Assembly (NCBI GenBank): GCA_947623455.1
Contig: OX392536.1
Location: 31,625,465-31,689,464, forward strand
Direction of reading: 5' to 3'
Source of the DNA: Mimachlamys varia
Taxonomy: Eukaryota; Mollusca; Bivalvia; Pectinida; Pectinidae
DNA length: 64,000 nucleotides
Shown here in pieces: positions 61,108-64,000 of the stretch; positions within the stretch are counted from its first letter, which is position 1, and every line of letters starts with the position of its first letter. The position numbers were made by a program, and so were the translations under genes. The notes beneath the pieces were generated by a model that searched no databases, had not been told where the DNA came from, and saw nothing but the letters and a program-made list of their open reading frames with translations.

Positions 61108-61129
61108 ATGTCATAACCATTCTAACGTG

Positions 61130-63121
61130 ATGGCCGAAGGAGGATCTACTCGTGAAGTCTCTAACATCTCCGGACCTAAGATAGATTCAATTTTGTTAGA
61201 CTGTCCTATTTGTCGTGAGCAGCTACACCAACCCAAGTCGCTTCCCTGTCTGCATTCCTTCTGCCAGGAATGTCTGTCCAGCTTCATTACTGCTGACCTG
61301 TCGGGAAAGATGGAATCGGCCACTTCCTTCCGATGTCCAGTTTGTAGGAAGATGACTCAGCCAGCCAATCCGTCTAAGGACAAGGAGAAATGGGCTCAAC
61401 AGTTCCCAACGAATGATTTGATCAACGACCTGATGAAGGTAACAGAACGTGAGCCGATTTACTGTAAGCCTTGTGATAAAAATGGAAACGCGTGGACACC
61501 TGGAACAATCTGGTGTAAAACATGTAAGGTCCTTTTCTGTGATAGCTGTAAAGTCAATATGCATGATTTGATTCACGAGGGATGTGAAACAGTCGAGGTA
61601 ACTGAAACTGGGGAAGATGTAATGGTACAGCGACAAGTACCAAAACAGGTCAAATGTGGAAAACACAGCGAGAAGATAGAGTACTACTGCCAGGATGACG
61701 AGACACTTGGCTGTAGTAGATGTATCATCATGGACCACAGACGATGTGACGTAGTGACAACGACACAGGAGTACTGTGATAAACTGAAGAGGGAATCACG
61801 ACTGGACGACTTGAAGGCGTCACTGAAGAAAACAACGGAAGCCATTGAATTACTGGTCAAAGAGTTTGGTGAACAACTTCAGACACTGTTAGAAGACCAA
61901 GACACCGGATTGAAGAGTTAAGCTGATCTACGACAAAGGATCGATACACGTCTTGACACCATGCAGAAAAATGTCACAGAACAGCTGATAGCAACCTACA
62001 AAGAAGAGAAAGAGAATCTGGAAATGTCTATGCAGAAATGTGAACGACTGATGTTTTCAATTCAGAACACAGTAGAATCTGCCGGGACCGCAGCTCAGAA
62101 AAATGACAGGATGAACACGATCTTATTGTATCAGAGAGGCCAGGCGGAAGTTAAGTCTTACAAGGACCTTGTAACAGAAATGAGAAATAGTTTCACTTCC
62201 ACCAGAATCAAACACATCGTCGACCCGAACCTGCAAATGTTAGATAAAGACATCCCATTGTCTATGGGCAAAATCAACATACAGAGGAATCCAAAATTCC
62301 TTCCAGGCCCTTTGTCTACTCCTTTGTTAGAATGTAGAGTAATGGAAGTAAGCAAGTTTTGCATCAAGTGTCCATCAGATAGCACACATTGCTATGCCCC
62401 TGGTATTATTTACCTACCGGGTGATTATATTGTTATAGGAGATTTTAACAACAAAAAGATCAAATTATTTACAGCTTCCGGGAAATATGCAGATAAGTTG
62501 AAGCTTCAAGGAAAACCGTATGACATGTGTTGTGTTGATGACCACACTGTAGCAGTCGCTTACATAGATGCGCCTGTCATATACGTCATCAAAATCGAGT
62601 CTTCTAAATTAACTCTGACAACAGAAATAAAACTCTCGAACGGTAAACCTCCCTGGGGTATCACTTCTATAGCTGACGGGTTCAGCGTGAGTTCTGGGAA
62701 GGATTTGTACACTGCACATCCAGATGGTAATACAGAACATATACGAACTTACCCTTTTGATTGTTATCATCTTGCGTGCGACCCAAGGAGACAACACATA
62801 TATGGCACGCAGTTCACGTCCAAGCATGGCGAAGTAGCTGTATACAGACTGACGAAGGGAACCCGTATGGATATTGCAACAGTTGGTGTCCTGCAGGACG
62901 CGTTAGGAGTAGACGTCGACGGTGAGGGCAATGTGTACGTATGTGGACAGAAGTCAAACAACGTGGTACAAATGTCGGGGGATGGGACCCACGCCAGAGA
63001 ACTGCTGACGTCATCAGACGGTATAGACAGGCCGAGAGCAATTTCTGTGTGTGGGAACAACTTTGTGCTGACAAACGAATCAAGGTGTAGAAACTATGTG
63101 CATGTCTTCAAACTTATCTGA
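61130..63121 (+). pseudogene. TRIM-type RING/B-box E3 ligase gene with an in-frame stop at codon 264
   Basis: One continuous frame of 664 codons, broken only by TAA at 61919-61921. Part 1 (61130-61918, 263 aa): MAEGGSTREV, then a C3HC4 RING (CPIC...CLHSFCQEC...CPVC, about residues 24-76), B-box 1 (CKPC...CKTCKVLFCDSC..H), B-box 2 (CGKHSEKIEYYC...CSRCIIMDH) and the start of a coiled coil. Part 2 (to 63121): coiled coil continuing after the stop, then a beta-propeller-like region with NHL-like blades (GDFNNKKIKLF, VDVDGEGNVYVCG, GNNFVLTN). TRIM proteins of this shape are cytosolic ubiquitin ligases, strongly expanded in bivalves and often tied to innate immunity. As sequenced, only a truncated RING/B-box protein would be made; a restart at the ATG at 61961 would lack the RING. 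The upstream acceptor at 61107 argues against a processed retrocopy. No other frameshift or stop was seen, suggesting a recent or polymorphic mutation, or a base error. The GTG at 61127 is not used as the start. Confidence 0.85.
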
Positions 63122-63370
63122 TCACTAAAAACGCCATAATTGAACCAGAAACCGACAGTAACATACTGTATTATGTAAACTAATCAATATGACAGTTTAC
63201 ACATACCATACCTATAGTAAGGTAGTTTTTTCGTCATCACTGAGAAATACCAATATTTGTGTCAAACAAAGATGATATTGTTATTACATGTTGTGTATAG
63301 TTTTACTCTTATCAATCGTTATCTCATTAACACTACAATCATTGATATTAAAAATTACGCGACATTTCTG

Positions 63371-63376
63371 AATAAA
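63371..63376 (+). terminator. Candidate poly(A) signal of TRIM gene
   Basis: AATAAA about 250 nt after the TRIM stop codon. Another AATAAA lies at 63542. Confidence 0.45.
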
Positions 63377-63579
63377 GGAAGAAATATATTGGTACGTCAT
63401 TGCCTTCTTGACATCTACATAGGGAATATTCAATGGTTTCATATTTTCACGAGTGCGAGCATGTCTCGTTACGTCATTCAAAATACCTGCCATTTCCCAG
63501 GAGGCTTCTGACAAGTCGAAATATCGATATTCTCCGATTTTAATAAAAAAAATGTATAATAGATGTTTTCTGTCATCGG

Positions 63580-63900
63580 GAAAACAATAGTGAGGCACTT
63601 TTCCGATCAAACAAAACGGCCACCAATCAAACGCATACAATCTTCTGATTGGTCAATATTCAGATGTTAGATTTACATGAAAGTTGCTATATAGGGGCTG
63701 TCAAACATCAGGAACACAATTTTTAGATTTTATTTTCCGCAAAAACAGAAATGGCCGCAAAGCGGGGGCTTCTGATTGGCCAATGATAAGATGTCCATAT
63801 TTTTAACAATAATTGTCATATAGGGTTTGTCTTGCATCAGGAACACCGTAGTGACATCCTTATTCTGATTTGACAAAATGGCGGCCCTTAAGAGTCGACT
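63580..63900 (+). repeat. Diverged direct repeat, about 126-bp period
   Basis: Two to three copies share TTCTGATTGGYCAAT, CAGATGT or AAGATGT, CATATAGGG, GCATCAGGAACAC and AAAATGGCSGC (starts near 63643 and 63769, with a partial copy before). Old tandem duplication; no gene recognised. The last 100 bp of the window hold nothing recognisable. Confidence 0.6.
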
Positions 63901-64000
63901 AATGTGGCAAAATTAAAATATTTTCAGTTTCAAATACACATGCTATTAGACATTTCCGATTTTCAGGTACACGGAGGCCCTACACGGACGCGGACGCGGT

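Noticed and set aside
61127..61129. GTG as start of the TRIM frame
   Set aside because: An ATG follows immediately at 61130; GTG starts are not expected in an animal nuclear gene.

Overview
The window looks like AT-rich nuclear DNA from a bivalve mollusc, probably a pteriomorph such as a pearl oyster or scallop; the species is an inference. Genes are split by long introns with GT..AG borders. Two genes encode secreted Gly/Tyr/Met-rich proteins of the shell-matrix (shematrin-like) kind. A TRIM E3-ligase-type gene of the class expanded in bivalves is present. tRNA-derived SINEs, foldback MITEs and minisatellites fill the introns and spacers. No bacterial operon, CRISPR array, rRNA or functional tRNA gene was seen.

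Layout. (1) 1409-35271, + strand: a complete seven-coding-exon gene for a Kv-channel-interacting protein (KChIP, neuronal calcium sensor family), 207 aa when spliced. All intron phases agree. Only exon pieces of it are visible as open frames. (2) 37.2-40.6 kb, - strand: a three-exon gene for a 323-aa secreted Met/Gly/Ser/Tyr-rich repeat protein, with TATA box, non-coding first exon, main exon and a tiny basic C-terminal exon. (3) 42.97-43.17 kb, + strand: a possible TATA promoter and first coding exon with no visible continuation. (4) 45.8-49.3 kb, - strand: a second gene with the same architecture, encoding a shematrin-like Gly/Tyr-rich protein of about 160 aa. (5) 49.4-60.7 kb: gene-poor and repeat-rich, with minisatellites, several foldback elements, a TTAA-flanked MITE, a MITE with an 8-bp target duplication, and a solo-LTR-like block. 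(6) 61130-63121, + strand: a TRIM gene (RING, two B-boxes, coiled coil, beta-propeller-like C-terminus) interrupted by one in-frame TAA at codon 264.

How the genes relate: the two - strand secreted-protein genes share exon layout, final-intron phase, a mature N-terminus beginning Thr-Tyr and a short basic terminus ending in Tyr. They look like a small biomineralisation cluster. The KChIP gene would modulate A-type K+ channels in a Ca2+-dependent way. The TRIM gene would be a ubiquitin ligase, if intact in other alleles. The observations most worth checking are the triplicated 28-bp splice-donor repeat after KChIP exon 5, the Met-rich repeat protein, the TRIM nonsense codon, the large inverted-repeat module at 57.5 kb and the excess of palindromic CRE octamers.
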